Part shown: in pieces, positions 37,740-47,762 of the stretch
Position numbering within the stretch: the first letter of the stretch is position 1
Layout of the letters: the number at the start of each line of letters is the position of its first letter
Source: Actinomycetota bacterium
GTDB lineage: Bacteria > Actinomycetota > Acidimicrobiia > Acidimicrobiales > RAAP-2
Assembly (NCBI GenBank): GCA_009699875.1
Contig: WLNI01000001.1
Span: forward strand, 558,001 to 622,000
Length of the DNA stretch: 64,000 bases
Direction: 5' to 3'
The notes under the pieces: model-generated
What the model was told of the DNA's origin: nothing
The model's input: only the letters and a program-made list of their open reading frames with translations
Databases searched by the model: none
Translations under genes and position numbers: made by a program

Positions 37740-38578
37740 GAGTTCTTCACCGCGCTCAGTCCTCTCGGTTTTTCCGCTAAATCGTAAATGACTTCCACGT
37801 CTTCAAGACCAACAGCGCTGGCGAGTGCGACTGCGGGCTCAACCTGGCCTTCTCCCATTTCTATCCCGACAACTCCCCCAGGCGAAAGCCATGGACCCAC
37901 CTCGCTCAAGATAGTGGCCACGTCTCGAAACCCAGGCGTTCCATCTTTTGCATCCAAACTAAACAACGCCTCATCTGGCTCATAGAACAACTCAGTGGCC
38001 AATCCTGGTCGCTCACTTACTGCAACGTACGGCGGGTTTGAAACCAACAAATCTATCTTTCCTTTCAATGCCGGCTCCAAGGCATCGAACCAACTTCCCA
38101 AGCGGAACTCAACGCGTTCGATGCCAAGTTTCATAGTGTTTTCAAGAGCCAGCTCGAGAGCGTCTCGAGATAGATCACTCAAAATCACTCGCTCAAGAAC
38201 AGTGTTCTCTTGAAGTGCCGACGCCAAGCTGAGGCCAATCGCTCCGGTGCCGGTCCCAAGATCAACAATCGTCAGAGCGGATCTTGTTGCAGATGATGCT
38301 CGCCATCGCTGAAGAACTGCTTCAACAATCTGTTCAGTCTCTGGACGAGGGATCAAGGCCCGCTCGTCAACAAGGAGCTCAAGGTCTCGAAACTGCCATG
38401 ACCCAAGCACGTATTGCAAGGGCTCCCCCGCTGCCCTCCGAGCAGCAAGTCCCCGTGCCATCGCTGCGACCTCTTGATCGTGAGTTACCCGAGCGGCAAC
38501 GGCCTCAAGAATCCAGCGTGCTTCTTGAGCTGAACCGGTCTCTTCGGTCAACTCTTCGAGAAGAAGATCGTTAGCCAC
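37736..38578 (-). CDS. prmC: Release factor glutamine methyltransferase
   Basis: Methylates the GGQ glutamine of RF1 and RF2 using S-adenosylmethionine; 280 residues. The helical N-terminal domain is followed by the AdoMet loop VDLGTGTGAIGLSLA (about 105-119) and the substrate-glutamine motif SNPPYV (about 184-189). Located directly after its substrate gene prfA, overlapping its stop by 8 bp. Confidence 0.95.
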   Translation of the reverse strand: MANDLLLEELTEETGSAQEARWILEAVAARVTHDQEVAAMARGLAARRAAGEPLQYVLGSWQFRDLELLVDERALIPRPETEQIVEAVLQRWRASSATRSALTIVDLGTGTGAIGLSLASALQENTVLERVILSDLSRDALELALENTMKLGIERVEFRLGSWFDALEPALKGKIDLLVSNPPYVAVSERPGLATELFYEPDEALFSLDAKDGTPGFRDVATILSEVGPWLSPGGVVGIEMGEGQVEPAVALASAVGLEDVEVIYDLAEKPRGLSAVKNS

Positions 38579-39641
38579 CGGCTTGGGTGAGCTGTTCAGC
38601 TCGCTTTGCCGCCATTAACGCGTCAACTACCTCGTCAAGGTCGCCGGCCAAGATGGCGTCCAGTTTGTACAGCGTCAAGTTAATTCGATGATCAGTGACA
38701 CGACTGTCTTTGAAGTTGTAGGTCCGGATCTTTTCAGACCGCCCACCGCCACCGATTTGCGAGCGGCGCAGGTCGCCAACTTCGGTTGCTTGCGCGTCTT
38801 GGGCGGCTTTCAACAAGCGAGCCCTCAGGACCACCATGGCTTTTGCCCTGTTCTGGATCTGACTTTTTTCATCCTGCATCGCCACCACAATCCCAGTTGG
38901 GATGTGGGTAATTCGCACCGCAGAGTCGGTGGTGTTCACGCTTTGACCACCGGGCCCACTTGAGCGATAGACATCGATCTTGAGATCATTCGCATCGATC
39001 TCCACGTCGACTTCTTCAGCCTCTGGCAAGACGGTCACCGTGGCTGACGAGGTGTGGACACGGCCTTTGGACTCCGTGACCGGGACTCGCTGAACCCGGT
39101 GGACGCCCCCCTCGTGTTCGAAACGGCTCCAGGCGTCTCCGCCCTTGACCACAAAGACAACTTCATCGAGTCCGTCGCGCTCGGAGGCACGCTCTTCGAG
39201 CACTTCGATTTTGAGCCCTCGAGTCTGCGCATAATGCTGATACATCTCATAGAGATCTCGCGCAAAAAGATTAGCTTCTTCTCCGCCTTCGGCGCCACGA
39301 ATCTCCATGATGACGTTTCTTCCATCGTTGGGATCTTTTGGAAGCAATAGTGCTTGGAGTTCTTCTTCGATCTCAAGAGCGAGGTGATGTGCCCGATCTA
39401 CTTCTTCACGAAGCTCTTCTCGCTCAGACGCGTCTGCGACCTCTAAAAGTTCAGTTGCGGACTCTGCGTCCCCTTTGGCTGCCTTGAGGCGGCGATACGC
39501 TGCTACCACCTCACTCAGCTCCTTGTGGCGCTTTGAGAGTTCACGCAAAAGGTTGGGGTTATTCGAGACCTCAGGTGAAGAGAGGCGTGATTCAACGTCG
39601 GCGTATTCCGCCTCGATTTCTTGAAGTCGATCGTCGAGCAT
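38571..39641 (-). CDS. prfA: Peptide chain release factor 1
   Basis: Terminates translation at UAA/UAG; 356 residues. The GGQ peptidyl-hydrolysis motif is at 231-233 (SSGPGGQSVNTTDSA). The codon-recognition tripeptide PVT at 187-189 identifies RF1 rather than RF2 (SPF). The coiled-coil N-terminal domain covers about 1-100. It lies 42 bp after rpmE and overlaps prmC. Confidence 0.97.
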   Translation of the reverse strand: MLDDRLQEIEAEYADVESRLSSPEVSNNPNLLRELSKRHKELSEVVAAYRRLKAAKGDAESATELLEVADASEREELREEVDRAHHLALEIEEELQALLLPKDPNDGRNVIMEIRGAEGGEEANLFARDLYEMYQHYAQTRGLKIEVLEERASERDGLDEVVFVVKGGDAWSRFEHEGGVHRVQRVPVTESKGRVHTSSATVTVLPEAEEVDVEIDANDLKIDVYRSSGPGGQSVNTTDSAVRITHIPTGIVVAMQDEKSQIQNRAKAMVVLRARLLKAAQDAQATEVGDLRRSQIGGGGRSEKIRTYNFKDSRVTDHRINLTLYKLDAILAGDLDEVVDALMAAKRAEQLTQAGG

Positions 39642-39683
39642 GTCAGTTCCCTCGCTGGTCTCTCAGCGAGCGGGCCCGTTCAA

Positions 39684-39905
39684 TTAGGACTTAGCGCCCT
39701 TGGCTTTACGGTCACCGTAGCGACGGTTGAATCGATCAACTCGACCACCCGAGTCAACAAGCTTCTGCTTACCCGTAAAGAACGGATGACACTCATTGCA
39801 AAGCTCTGAACGAAGTTCAGGCTTCGTGGACATGGTCGTAAAGACGTTGCCGCACGAACAGGTCACTGTTGCTTCAACGTAATTTGGGTGAATATCTGCC
39901 TTCAT
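39684..39905 (-). CDS. rpmE: 50S ribosomal protein L31, zinc-type
   Basis: 73 residues. [24 protein letters not shown] carries the first CxC pair and [12 protein letters not shown] the CxxC pair, so the zinc-binding (C+) form is encoded. [25 protein letters not shown] is the L31 signature. Lies 51 bp after rho, the typical actinobacterial position. Confidence 0.97.
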   Translation of the reverse strand: MKADIHPNYVEATVTCSCGNVFTTMSTKPELRSELCNECHPFFTGKQKLVDSGGRVDRFNRRYGDRKAKGAKS

Positions 39906-39956
39906 AGTGTTCTCCTCAGTGCGGGGCTTTCATTCTAGATGGTTCTGGAATGGTTG

Positions 39957-41519
39957 TTAGCCGTTCCCTTGACCCTTGGCGATCTCGGCCAAAAACTCGT
40001 CATTTGAATCGGTTGTCTTGATTTTGTCCATCAATAACTCAAGGCCTGCAGCGGCGGAACCATCTGAGGCCAAGGCATTGAGTACTCGGCGAAGTTTCCA
40101 GACTTGTTGAAGTTGACCCTTTTCAAAGAGCAGCTCTTCATGTCGAGTTGACGAGGCATTGACGTCAATCGAGGGATACAGGCGTCGCTCGGCAAGGCGG
40201 CGGTCAAGGCGAAGTTCCATGTTACCGGTTCCCTTGAACTCTTCGAAGATGACTTCATCCATTTTGGAACCGGTCTCTACGAGCGCAGTTGCCAGAATCG
40301 TGAGTGATCCGCCCTCTTCAATATTTCGAGCGGCGCCAAAGAACTTCTTCGGCGGGTAGAGCGCTCCGGAGTCGACACCACCCGACATCACTCGTCCCGA
40401 CGTTGGGGCAGAGATGTTGTAGGCCCGAGCAAGGCGGGTAATACCGTCAAGGATAATGACGACATCTTTTCCAAGTTCAACAAGTCGCTTCGCACGCTCG
40501 ATCGTGAGCTCTGCAACGTGAGTGTGTTCATCGGATGGACGGTCAAATGTCGAAGCAATCACTTCACCTTGAACGGAGCGACGCATGTCGGTCACTTCTT
40601 CAGGTCGCTCGTCAACTAAGAGCACCATGAGGTGGACCTCAGGGTTATTGGCCTCAATCGAGTGCGCAATCTGCTTCATAACCGTCGTCTTCCCCGCTTT
40701 CGGAGGGGAGACGATCAACCCACGTTGTCCTTTTCCGATTGGGCTCAGCAGATCGACGATACGCGCCGTCATGTTGTCTTTATCTTTTGGAGTCTCGAGA
40801 GAAAGTTTCTCGTCTGGAAACAGAGGTGTGAGATCCTCAAAACGGCGACGTGATCGCGCTTCTTCTGGATCCATGCCTGAGACCGTGTCGATGCGAATCA
40901 GTGCTGGGTACTTTTCATTGCTCGCAGCTGGACGAAATGCTCCCTCGATGGCGTCCCCTTTTCTCAGCGCAAACTTTCTCGCTTGACTTATGGAGACGTA
41001 GACGTCCTTGAGCGAGGGAAGATACCCTTCGCAACGCAAGAAGCCATAGCCCTCGTCACGAAGATCGAGGAGTCCTCGACATTCAACGAGTTCGCCTTGG
41101 TAAGGAGCGTCAGAGCCGCCGCCTTGGAGGTCTCGATCGCCAGATTCTCGACGAGGACCTCGTCCTCTGCGACGGTTGTTATTTCGACGATTTCCAGGAT
41201 CGCCATTTCCCTGGCGGTTGTTATTCTGTGAACGATTCTGATTGTTCTGGTTCCGTGGTCGATCAGTGCCCACGTCTTCGGCATCATCAATAGGAGCTGA
41301 CGCAGCGGCTTTCGGCTCTGAAGATTCAGAAGATGGGCTCGATGCAGACTCAGAGGACGCGTCGTCGCCAACCCCTGCTGCGGTCAAGATCCCAGAAATC
41401 AAGTCGGCCTTCTTCATGCGGCTCGTTGATTTCACACTGAGTTGTTCAGCAATGGTTTGAAGTTCGGCGCGCTCTTTGGTTTCAAGGACGCTTCGGCCAA
41501 GTTGTGCTTCGGAAGTCAT
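39957..41519 (-). CDS. rho: Transcription termination factor Rho
   Basis: Hexameric RNA helicase; 520 residues from ATG 41519 (MTSEAQLG). A GTG nine codons earlier is the ORF-track start; GGAGC ten bases before the ATG supports the shorter form. A Rho-N SAP-like domain (about 15-55) is followed by an actinobacterial-type disordered insertion rich in Asn, Arg and Gly (about 85-130). Then come the primary RNA-binding domain, Walker [27 protein letters not shown] and the secondary-site region. A promoter and 168-nt leader lie upstream. Confidence 0.97.
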   Translation of the reverse strand: MTSEAQLGRSVLETKERAELQTIAEQLSVKSTSRMKKADLISGILTAAGVGDDASSESASSPSSESSEPKAAASAPIDDAEDVGTDRPRNQNNQNRSQNNNRQGNGDPGNRRNNNRRRGRGPRRESGDRDLQGGGSDAPYQGELVECRGLLDLRDEGYGFLRCEGYLPSLKDVYVSISQARKFALRKGDAIEGAFRPAASNEKYPALIRIDTVSGMDPEEARSRRRFEDLTPLFPDEKLSLETPKDKDNMTARIVDLLSPIGKGQRGLIVSPPKAGKTTVMKQIAHSIEANNPEVHLMVLLVDERPEEVTDMRRSVQGEVIASTFDRPSDEHTHVAELTIERAKRLVELGKDVVIILDGITRLARAYNISAPTSGRVMSGGVDSGALYPPKKFFGAARNIEEGGSLTILATALVETGSKMDEVIFEEFKGTGNMELRLDRRLAERRLYPSIDVNASSTRHEELLFEKGQLQQVWKLRRVLNALASDGSAAAGLELLMDKIKTTDSNDEFLAEIAKGQGNG

Positions 41520-41693
41520 GTCTTTCGACGCTCCTTTTTCTCCCACGAAGGCATTCGGGGTACCGGTGTCTACCGGGAGAAGATCAAGGGTAGGACGCCA
41601 GCGGATTGCTGGACCCTGTGCACTCCCCCTCCAGCGACCCGACCAAATTCTGGGGTCTTCGTCGTATGACGACGGTGAGGAAGAACAGAAGTA

Positions 41694-41723
41694 ATACTAG
41701 CCCGAATTCACACTGCCTCGCAA
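41694..41723 (-). promoter_or_regulatory. Putative rho promoter
   Basis: Minus strand TTGCGA (41723-41718), 18-bp spacer, TAGTAT (41699-41694), each four of six to consensus, giving a start near 41687 and a leader of about 168 nt before rho. Rho genes are often autoregulated through their leaders. The -35 lies inside the thrC terminator-like hairpin. Confidence 0.4.
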
Positions 41724-41731
41724 CGCGAGGC
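41715..41731 (-). terminator. Hairpin immediately after thrC
   Basis: GCCTCGC-GTT-GCGAGGC, a perfect 7-bp stem with a 3-base loop, begins at the base after the thrC stop codon. There is no U-tract, so intrinsic termination would be inefficient. It may separate thrC from rho or mark a Rho-assisted end. Confidence 0.4.
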
Positions 41732-42769
41732 TCAAACCCCGAGTTCTTTGAGGATCTCGCTCATCGTGGGCTCCACCGCTCTTGGGACCTCAATCTGGCT
41801 AATGGCCCGGTCAGGATCCTTCAGCCCGTTCCCGGTGAGCACACAGACCACGCGCGAGCCCTCCGGGACCCCCACCTTTAAAAGTCCAGCCACTGAGGCC
41901 GCGCTTGCAGGCTCGCAGAAGACTGATTCTTCGGAGGCCAAGAGGCGATATGCCTCAAGGATTTCGTCATCGGTCACCAAATCGATTTTCCCTCCAGAGG
42001 AATCTCGTGCTTCCTCGGCCTCTTTCCAACTCGCCGGCTTCCCGATGCGAATCGCCGTTGCGATCGTCTCTGGGTGTTCGACGGCGTGACCAAGAACAAT
42101 GGGGGCAGCGCCTGAGGCTTGGAATCCCATCATCTTTGGAAGTCGGCTTGCGTGGCCAGCGTCGTGATACTCGCGATACCCCTTCCAATAGGCCGTAATA
42201 TTTCCCGCGTTTCCCACCGGGATGAAGTGGAAATCTGGGGCATCCCCAAGGGCGTCAATGATCTCAAAGGCGCCCGTCTTCTGCCCTTCAATGCGATAGG
42301 GATTGATTGAGTTCACCACTGTTATGGGCGCGTGGCTGGGGAGTTCTCGCACCAGCTCTAACGCTTGGTCGAAGTTTCCGCGGATCTGGAGAACCGTTGC
42401 TCCATGAATCAGTGCTTGGGCTAGTTTCCCGAGTGCAATCGCGCCGTCAGGAATCAAAACCGCGCAGGTCAAACCAGCTCGCGCCGAATAGGCAGCCGCT
42501 GATGCCGAGGTATTCCCTGTCGACGCGCACACCACGGCTTTGGCGCCGTCTTCAACAGCCTTCGAGATGGCCATGGTCATTCCGCGGTCTTTAAACGAAC
42601 CTGTGGGGTTCGCTCCTTCCACCTTGAGAAAGACTTCAGCGTGAAGTCGTTCGGATAGATACGGCGCTTCCAGAAGAGGAGTGGCTCCCTCTAACAACGT
42701 CACGACGGGCGTCGCAGACGTAACCGGGAGGTACGCTCGGTACTCTTCAATCAGTCCCCGCCACGCCAC
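41732..42769 (-). CDS. thrC: Threonine synthase
   Basis: PLP enzyme converting O-phosphohomoserine to threonine; 345 residues, the short type. The Schiff-base lysine is in [11 protein letters not shown] (about 60), and the phosphate-cup glycines are in [15 protein letters not shown]. It starts at a GTG abutting the hom stop codon. Homoserine kinase (thrB), which follows thrC in mycobacteria, is not here. Confidence 0.95.
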   Translation of the reverse strand: MAWRGLIEEYRAYLPVTSATPVVTLLEGATPLLEAPYLSERLHAEVFLKVEGANPTGSFKDRGMTMAISKAVEDGAKAVVCASTGNTSASAAAYSARAGLTCAVLIPDGAIALGKLAQALIHGATVLQIRGNFDQALELVRELPSHAPITVVNSINPYRIEGQKTGAFEIIDALGDAPDFHFIPVGNAGNITAYWKGYREYHDAGHASRLPKMMGFQASGAAPIVLGHAVEHPETIATAIRIGKPASWKEAEEARDSSGGKIDLVTDDEILEAYRLLASEESVFCEPASAASVAGLLKVGVPEGSRVVCVLTGNGLKDPDRAISQIEVPRAVEPTMSEILKELGV

Positions 42770-44098
42770 TTAGGAGCCGTTACTTTCTTCGCTCGTCACA
42801 ACCCGGAGAATTCCTCCAACCGAATCGACGACATCGGAGCGTTCCAACTCCTGAATCGTCGCTGCCATGTCGCGTTCAGTTGCTTCATGCGTCAGGAAAA
42901 TTAGTCGCGCCTCGTCGTCGAGACCAACCTGTTCCATTGAGCGAATTGAAATATTGTGATCACCATAAATCTTGGCTACTTTCGCCAAGACGCCTGGTTG
43001 GTCAAGGACATCAAGCGAAATATAGAACGCGCTTCTCAGATCATCGATGCGAACTGCTTCGCGATCAAGACTGCGGACGGCCGCCGGGGCAGCCGTCTTG
43101 TTGACAAGATTTCGCGCTGCTTCAATGACGTCACCGAGGACCGCAGAAGCTGTTGGCATGCCACCCGCCCCTTGTCCATAAAGCATGAGAGGCCCAGCGG
43201 CGGCACCTTCGATGAAGACAGCGTTATAGGAGCCACCCACTTGAGCAAGCGGGTGGTCCAAAGGAACCATCGCTGGATGCACCCGCACAGAGATCTCCTT
43301 AGGACCAACTTTTTCAGCGATCGCTAAGAGTTTGATGGCATAGCCAAACTGTCGTGCAAATGCAATATCGACACTTCGTACCTTCGAAATACCCTCTCGA
43401 GAAACTCGTTCAAGGGGTATCTCACAGCCAAAGGCCAATCCGGCGAGAATTGCGGCTTTCGCTGCAGCGTCAAAACCTTCAACGTCAGCGGTGGGGTCGC
43501 GCTCGGCCAGACCACGTGCCATCGCTTCCGCGAGAACGTCAGCATATTCAGATCCCTCATCTGACATTTTGCTCAGGATGAAGTTGGTCGTCCCGTTCAC
43601 TATTCCCATCACTCGAGTAATTGACTCGCCGGCAAGTGACTCTCGGAGCGTTCGTATGACTGGAATTGCCCCCGCCACCGCTGCCTCGAAATTCAGATCC
43701 ACGCCGTTTGCTTCTGCGAGCGCACTGAGTTCTACACCGTGCTGCGCCAAAAGCTCCTTATTGGCTGAAACAACAGGTTTGCCAAGTTTCAGGGCGGATT
43801 CGATCAATTCTTTCGCTGGTTCGACTCCACCTATGAGTTCGACAACCATGTCAACGGAGTCATCACTCACAAGTTTTTGGGCGTTCTCTGTCATCAGCCC
43901 TGAAGGGAACCATGGTGCGCTCGAGCGGTCCCGTTTGAGATCGTTCACCGCTATCCCGACAATTTCAATTCGGATCCCACTTCGATCTGCAGTCTCTCCC
44001 GAGCGCGCTGGGTCACTCAGCAACTCAACGAGCGCTGCTCCCACGTTCCCGCAGCCCAGAATGGCCACACGGACAGGTGTCACTGATTCTTTCGGCAC
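42770..44098 (-). CDS. hom: Homoserine dehydrogenase with ACT domain
   Basis: Reduces aspartate semialdehyde to homoserine; 442 residues. Rossmann loop ILGCGNVGAALVELL (about 14-28), then VELIGGVEPA, the catalytic lysine region VSANKELLA and the substrate motif GTTNFILSKM. The C-terminal ACT domain (about 358-430, YISLDVLDQPGVLAKVAKIYGD) implies threonine feedback. Zero-gap coupling to thrC; 45 bp after lysA. Confidence 0.96.
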   Translation of the reverse strand: MPKESVTPVRVAILGCGNVGAALVELLSDPARSGETADRSGIRIEIVGIAVNDLKRDRSSAPWFPSGLMTENAQKLVSDDSVDMVVELIGGVEPAKELIESALKLGKPVVSANKELLAQHGVELSALAEANGVDLNFEAAVAGAIPVIRTLRESLAGESITRVMGIVNGTTNFILSKMSDEGSEYADVLAEAMARGLAERDPTADVEGFDAAAKAAILAGLAFGCEIPLERVSREGISKVRSVDIAFARQFGYAIKLLAIAEKVGPKEISVRVHPAMVPLDHPLAQVGGSYNAVFIEGAAAGPLMLYGQGAGGMPTASAVLGDVIEAARNLVNKTAAPAAVRSLDREAVRIDDLRSAFYISLDVLDQPGVLAKVAKIYGDHNISIRSMEQVGLDDEARLIFLTHEATERDMAATIQELERSDVVDSVGGILRVVTSEESNGS

Positions 44099-44143
44099 AC
44101 CTTCAACGCTACTCGGGCTTCAGCATCTCCTCGGAGGACTGGC

Positions 44144-45418
44144 TTAAGCGTCAAGGGCGCCGAGGTCTTCGACCGTCTCTCTTCGCACCACAACAGTGGC
44201 CTTGCCTCCACGAACAAAGATCACCGGAGGTCGAGGGACCTTGTTGTACGTCGATGCCATGGAGTATCCATAGGCCCCCGTCACCGGTGTGGCCACTAAA
44301 TCCCCGACGCTAAGCGCCCTGGGCACCCAGCCCTCGGGAACAATCACGTCGCCGCTTTCGCAGTGCTTTCCAACAATCCGCACACTTTGTTCACGGGCCA
44401 CCTCAACGTTCGCGGGATCGAACGCTTCGTAGCCCGCTCCGTAAAGAACAGGGCGAGGGTTATCGCTCATCCCCCCATCAACTGCCATGTAGGTCCGGAT
44501 GTCTGGAAGGACTTTGATTGTTCCCACCCGATAGATCGTGACCGCGGCTTGCGCCACGATTGCACGGCCGGGCTCTGCGGTCACGACAACTTCGTCTCCA
44601 ACGCCAGCCGAACGCAGCGCACCATGGACAGCGTCAGCCCACTCACTGATTGATGGGGCGATTTCACCGTTTAAATAGGCGACGCCAAGTCCTCCCCCGA
44701 CGCACAACTCGCGCAGCCCTAATGGAACAAAGAAACTCGCCAGGATCTCCGATGCCTGCGCGAAGGAATCCACATCGAAGACTTGACTTCCAATGTGAGC
44801 ATGAATCCCCGCTAGGTCAACGTGCTTCATTGCCTCAAGGCGAGTAACCGCTCTCTGTGCAGCCCCTGACGCGATAGAAAAACCAAATTTAGAATCTTCC
44901 TGACCCGTCTTGATGAATTCATGGGTGTGGGCCTCTACTCCTGGCGTGACACGAAGCAGGACGGTGGCCTGAAGTTCTGCGCTCACCAGTCGTTCGAGAC
45001 GATCAATCTCATCTTCAGAGTCGATGATGATAAGCCGCACACCTGTTTCGAGCGCCAAGAGAATTTCAGCTCCAGACTTATTGTTTCCATGAAGAACGAT
45101 TTGATTTCCTTGCGCCCCAGCTCGGAGCGCGCTGTAAAGTTCGCCTGCTGTCGCAACATCAAGACACATGCCCTCTTCGAGCGCCACGCGTGCCATTGCA
45201 GTGCAGAGAAATGCCTTCGTTGCATAGGCCACACCCGGGCCAAACGCGCGAACCGCTTCTCGACAACGAATGCGTAGGTGCTCTTCGTCATAAATGAACA
45301 GCGGCGTTCCATACTCTTCGGCCAGTGTGATGACGTCACATCCTCCAAGAACCAAATGACCATTTGAAGAGACCTCTGCCGTCAGAGGGAGGAGACTTTG
45401 CTCAATTGGCGAGACCAT
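44144..45418 (-). CDS. lysA: Diaminopimelate decarboxylase
   Basis: Final lysine-biosynthesis step, PLP-dependent; 424 residues in the alanine-racemase fold. PLP lysine in VAYATKAFLC (about 68), the HIGSQVFD loop (about 212), the GGGLGVAY glycine loop and the dimer-shared cysteine region CESGDVI (about 350) are visible. First gene of the lysA-hom-thrC-rho run; the upstream strand carries tRNA-Arg in the other direction. Confidence 0.96.
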   Translation of the reverse strand: MVSPIEQSLLPLTAEVSSNGHLVLGGCDVITLAEEYGTPLFIYDEEHLRIRCREAVRAFGPGVAYATKAFLCTAMARVALEEGMCLDVATAGELYSALRAGAQGNQIVLHGNNKSGAEILLALETGVRLIIIDSEDEIDRLERLVSAELQATVLLRVTPGVEAHTHEFIKTGQEDSKFGFSIASGAAQRAVTRLEAMKHVDLAGIHAHIGSQVFDVDSFAQASEILASFFVPLGLRELCVGGGLGVAYLNGEIAPSISEWADAVHGALRSAGVGDEVVVTAEPGRAIVAQAAVTIYRVGTIKVLPDIRTYMAVDGGMSDNPRPVLYGAGYEAFDPANVEVAREQSVRIVGKHCESGDVIVPEGWVPRALSVGDLVATPVTGAYGYSMASTYNKVPRPPVIFVRGGKATVVVRRETVEDLGALDA

Positions 45419-45487
45419 GGCCCTAAGCGTAGGTGGCGCGTCGCCCTCAGGGTGAAGCTTCTTCGGCGGCTACCATGGCCTCTGTTC

Positions 45488-45563
45488 GCCTCTGTAGCTC
45501 AGCGGATAGAGCACTGGCTTCCGAAGCCAGGTGTCGGGGGTTCAAGTCCCTCCAGGGGCACCA
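45488..45563 (+). tRNA. tRNA-Arg(CCG)
   Basis: Complete cloverleaf: acceptor GCCTCTG pairs CAGGGGC (one U·G), D-arm AGCTCAGCGGATAGAGC, anticodon stem-loop CTGGC-TTCCGAA-GCCAG reading CCG, T-arm GGGGGTTCAAGTCCCTC, discriminator A and an encoded CCA (45561-45563). It lies at the left border of the accessory block that separates lysA from argS. Confidence 0.96.
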
Positions 45564-45585
45564 CTCGCCGTGAGCGCACAGAGCC

Positions 45586-46329
45586 TTAGCGATCGGGAAA
45601 TACCTGCCACTTCTCGTCTCGGCGCAGGATGGCCAGGCTGCCGAAGAGGACAAGTGCGACCAAGCCTGCAAACAAGACAAGTGACCAGCGATATGAGGTG
45701 TGCACAATCAAAAGTGCCGCAATGAGCGCTCCCACGATCCGAGTCACGATCGAGAGAACCCTCCGCAAAGTGGTTTTCAAGGGAGCCGTGGTGATCTCTG
45801 CTGCAAGCTGTGTCGCAACAGCGGTGATGTAGGTCGTTGAAATATTGGCAACCTTCATCCGTTGCTGTGACGCACTCTGAAGGCCCATCGCGCTACCCAG
45901 GAAAATTGTTATCACCATTGAAGGGAATCGAGAAGGAAGTCCGCTATCTACGAATGTGACAGCCAGTGCCGCAAGCGCCAATACCAACTCAGCAATCGTC
46001 ATTTTCAATAAGTATCGAGAGCGCGAACGGCGAGGTGTTTTTGAGATGAATCCAACGACTCCCGCAACCCCCAAAAATGAGAGCGTTGCTGCCACGGTGT
46101 TGATCAAAGAGATGCCCTGGACTCCCCCGAGGCCCAGCCCCAGCACGACGAAGTTTCCAGTCATGTTTGCAACGAAAGTCCGACCGAGAATCAAGAAACT
46201 CACGGCATCGGCGACGCCTGCCGCTAAGGCAAGAATGCCAAGCAACATCGGTAAGGGTCCGTCGTGGATATCTTCGGTCCACCACCGAACGAAAATATTT
46301 GTGGCGCTGCGCTTGTTATGTGGGCTCAC
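45586..46329 (-). CDS. DUF1275 (YoaK-type) membrane protein
   Basis: 247 residues, six predicted transmembrane helices. The N-terminal segment LLGILALAAGVADAVSFLILGRTFVANMTGN is the recognisable DUF1275 signature (GxxDAxSFL…FxxxMTGN), and LGSAMGLQSASQQRM is the second family mark. Function is unknown for the family. It is 3 bp downstream of the unknown acidic protein gene, so the two are cotranscribed. Confidence 0.85.
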   Translation of the reverse strand: MSPHNKRSATNIFVRWWTEDIHDGPLPMLLGILALAAGVADAVSFLILGRTFVANMTGNFVVLGLGLGGVQGISLINTVAATLSFLGVAGVVGFISKTPRRSRSRYLLKMTIAELVLALAALAVTFVDSGLPSRFPSMVITIFLGSAMGLQSASQQRMKVANISTTYITAVATQLAAEITTAPLKTTLRRVLSIVTRIVGALIAALLIVHTSYRWSLVLFAGLVALVLFGSLAILRRDEKWQVFPDR

Positions 46330-46332
46330 AAC

Positions 46333-46941
46333 CTACCCGATAGCAATTTCAAGATCCCTTGAGAACGTTTCGTAGTGTCCCCCTGGGAGATACGACTCTG
46401 GAATTTCATCGATCGCGTCATAGCGATCAACGTCAAAAACATTTGAGGACTGAATTGACTCTTCTTGGGCCACGCCAACAAGTGTCAACTCTTTTGCCGT
46501 TGCAAACGCATCCTTCGTTGACGAAGCCAACGTTGCGAGCACGCTTCGATCAACACGGCCAATGAGGGCATACGTCACACCGCTCGAAGACTCCCCGATG
46601 AGGTGGGCCACCATTGCGTGATGCTTCCCGTCATCGATGCCATAGACCGTCAAGTCACCCGAACCAAAAACCTCCCTGACGCGATCATGGCGTTCATCAT
46701 GAGGGAGGAGATGCCATTGAATATGCCGACGATCTTTCATCGCCCAGAGAGCACCTGGAGGAATATTCCCTTCAGGCTCGTCCTCTTGCAACGGCGTTGA
46801 TTGATCAGCCCCAACTAATGGCTCTGGAGCGATGAGCGAGTCATTGTCCAAAATGATGTCACCAGGCTTCGGCCGATCTCCAGAAGAAGACGAAACCGCT
46901 TCACCCCATTCATGTTCATTGTCCTTGGGTTCCTTGCTCAT
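46333..46941 (-). CDS. Unknown acidic protein
   Basis: Not recognised. 202 residues, strongly acidic, with no signal peptide or membrane segment. The first ~70 residues are polar and probably disordered (Ser/Asp/Glu/Pro-rich). A folded part begins at ALWAMKDRRHIQWHLLPHDERHDRVREVFG and contains a YALIGRVDRSVLATL stretch with alternating hydrophobics. A GGAG-like site precedes the start. Coupled to the DUF1275 gene by a 3-bp gap. Confidence 0.7.
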   Translation of the reverse strand: MSKEPKDNEHEWGEAVSSSSGDRPKPGDIILDNDSLIAPEPLVGADQSTPLQEDEPEGNIPPGALWAMKDRRHIQWHLLPHDERHDRVREVFGSGDLTVYGIDDGKHHAMVAHLIGESSSGVTYALIGRVDRSVLATLASSTKDAFATAKELTLVGVAQEESIQSSNVFDVDRYDAIDEIPESYLPGGHYETFSRDLEIAIG

Positions 46942-47134
46942 TACTACTCCTTCTGGCAGGCATTCAGAGGCGTGTTCGTAGCCACGACCCTAGTGCCCAA
47001 TCGATCACAATTCAGAATTTCTCACACCAAGAAAGGGTCTTCATGGTTCAACGCCTCCTCGAGAGGCTGGGGATTCTCAGTGTCTCTGCGGCTATGCCAT
47101 AAAAAAGTGACGGGGAGGGGTTACATTCAGCACT

Positions 47135-47698
47135 ATGAGCAATCGCTTCCTTCCCGTCTCACTTTTCGCCGTCGCTATCTTTCTTGGCGCGTGTGGGTCA
47201 TCCTCAACTTCTTCGTCCTCATCAACAACGACTTCAACGGGCAAATCAGCCACCACTTCGACCACGTCGACGTCGTCGCCACCTTCTGCAAAGACCACAA
47301 GTTGCAAGACAAGCGACCTCACAATTACCGTTGGGCCTTCTCAAGGAGCTGCAGGACACGTCTACATCCCAATTCTCTTTCAAAATACTGGGGCGAGTTC
47401 GTGCACCATCGACGGCTTCCCTCAAGTCGCCGGCACAAATAGCAGCGGACAACAAGTTACCCAAGCCGCTCATTCGTCGGGGACACCTTCCACGGTGGTT
47501 CTCCCGGTGAAGGCATTTTCTTCTGCGACCCTGACTGCGATAAATGTGCCGAGTGGGAACGAAACCTCGTGCACCAACTTCGCTGGCCTCAACGTGACAC
47601 CCCCAGACAACACCACGGGCGTCTCAATCACCGTCCAAACCCCAGGATGCGCTGGCTTGAGCGTCTCACCGGTCGTGGCCGGCACAAGCGGGCAATAA
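47135..47698 (+). CDS. DUF4232 lipoprotein
   Basis: 187 residues. The lipobox FLGACGSSS directs lipidation at Cys20 after a short signal peptide, followed by a ~35-residue Ser/Thr linker and a β-sandwich domain with the DUF4232 pattern: GAAGHVYIPILFQNTGASSCTIDGFPQV. Cysteines in SCKTSDL, SSCTIDG, SCTNFAG and PGCAGL likely form two disulfides outside the membrane. Such proteins are common in actinobacteria; the role is unknown. The ORF is preceded by GGGGAGGGG. Confidence 0.85.
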   Translation: MSNRFLPVSLFAVAIFLGACGSSSTSSSSSTTTSTGKSATTSTTSTSSPPSAKTTSCKTSDLTITVGPSQGAAGHVYIPILFQNTGASSCTIDGFPQVAGTNSSGQQVTQAAHSSGTPSTVVLPVKAFSSATLTAINVPSGNETSCTNFAGLNVTPPDNTTGVSITVQTPGCAGLSVSPVVAGTSGQ

Positions 47699-47762
47699 AC
47701 CCGCGAACTCGAGCCATTGCGTCGGGGGGTTTTGGGGACAGAACTCTCGCTAGCCTGGAGAA

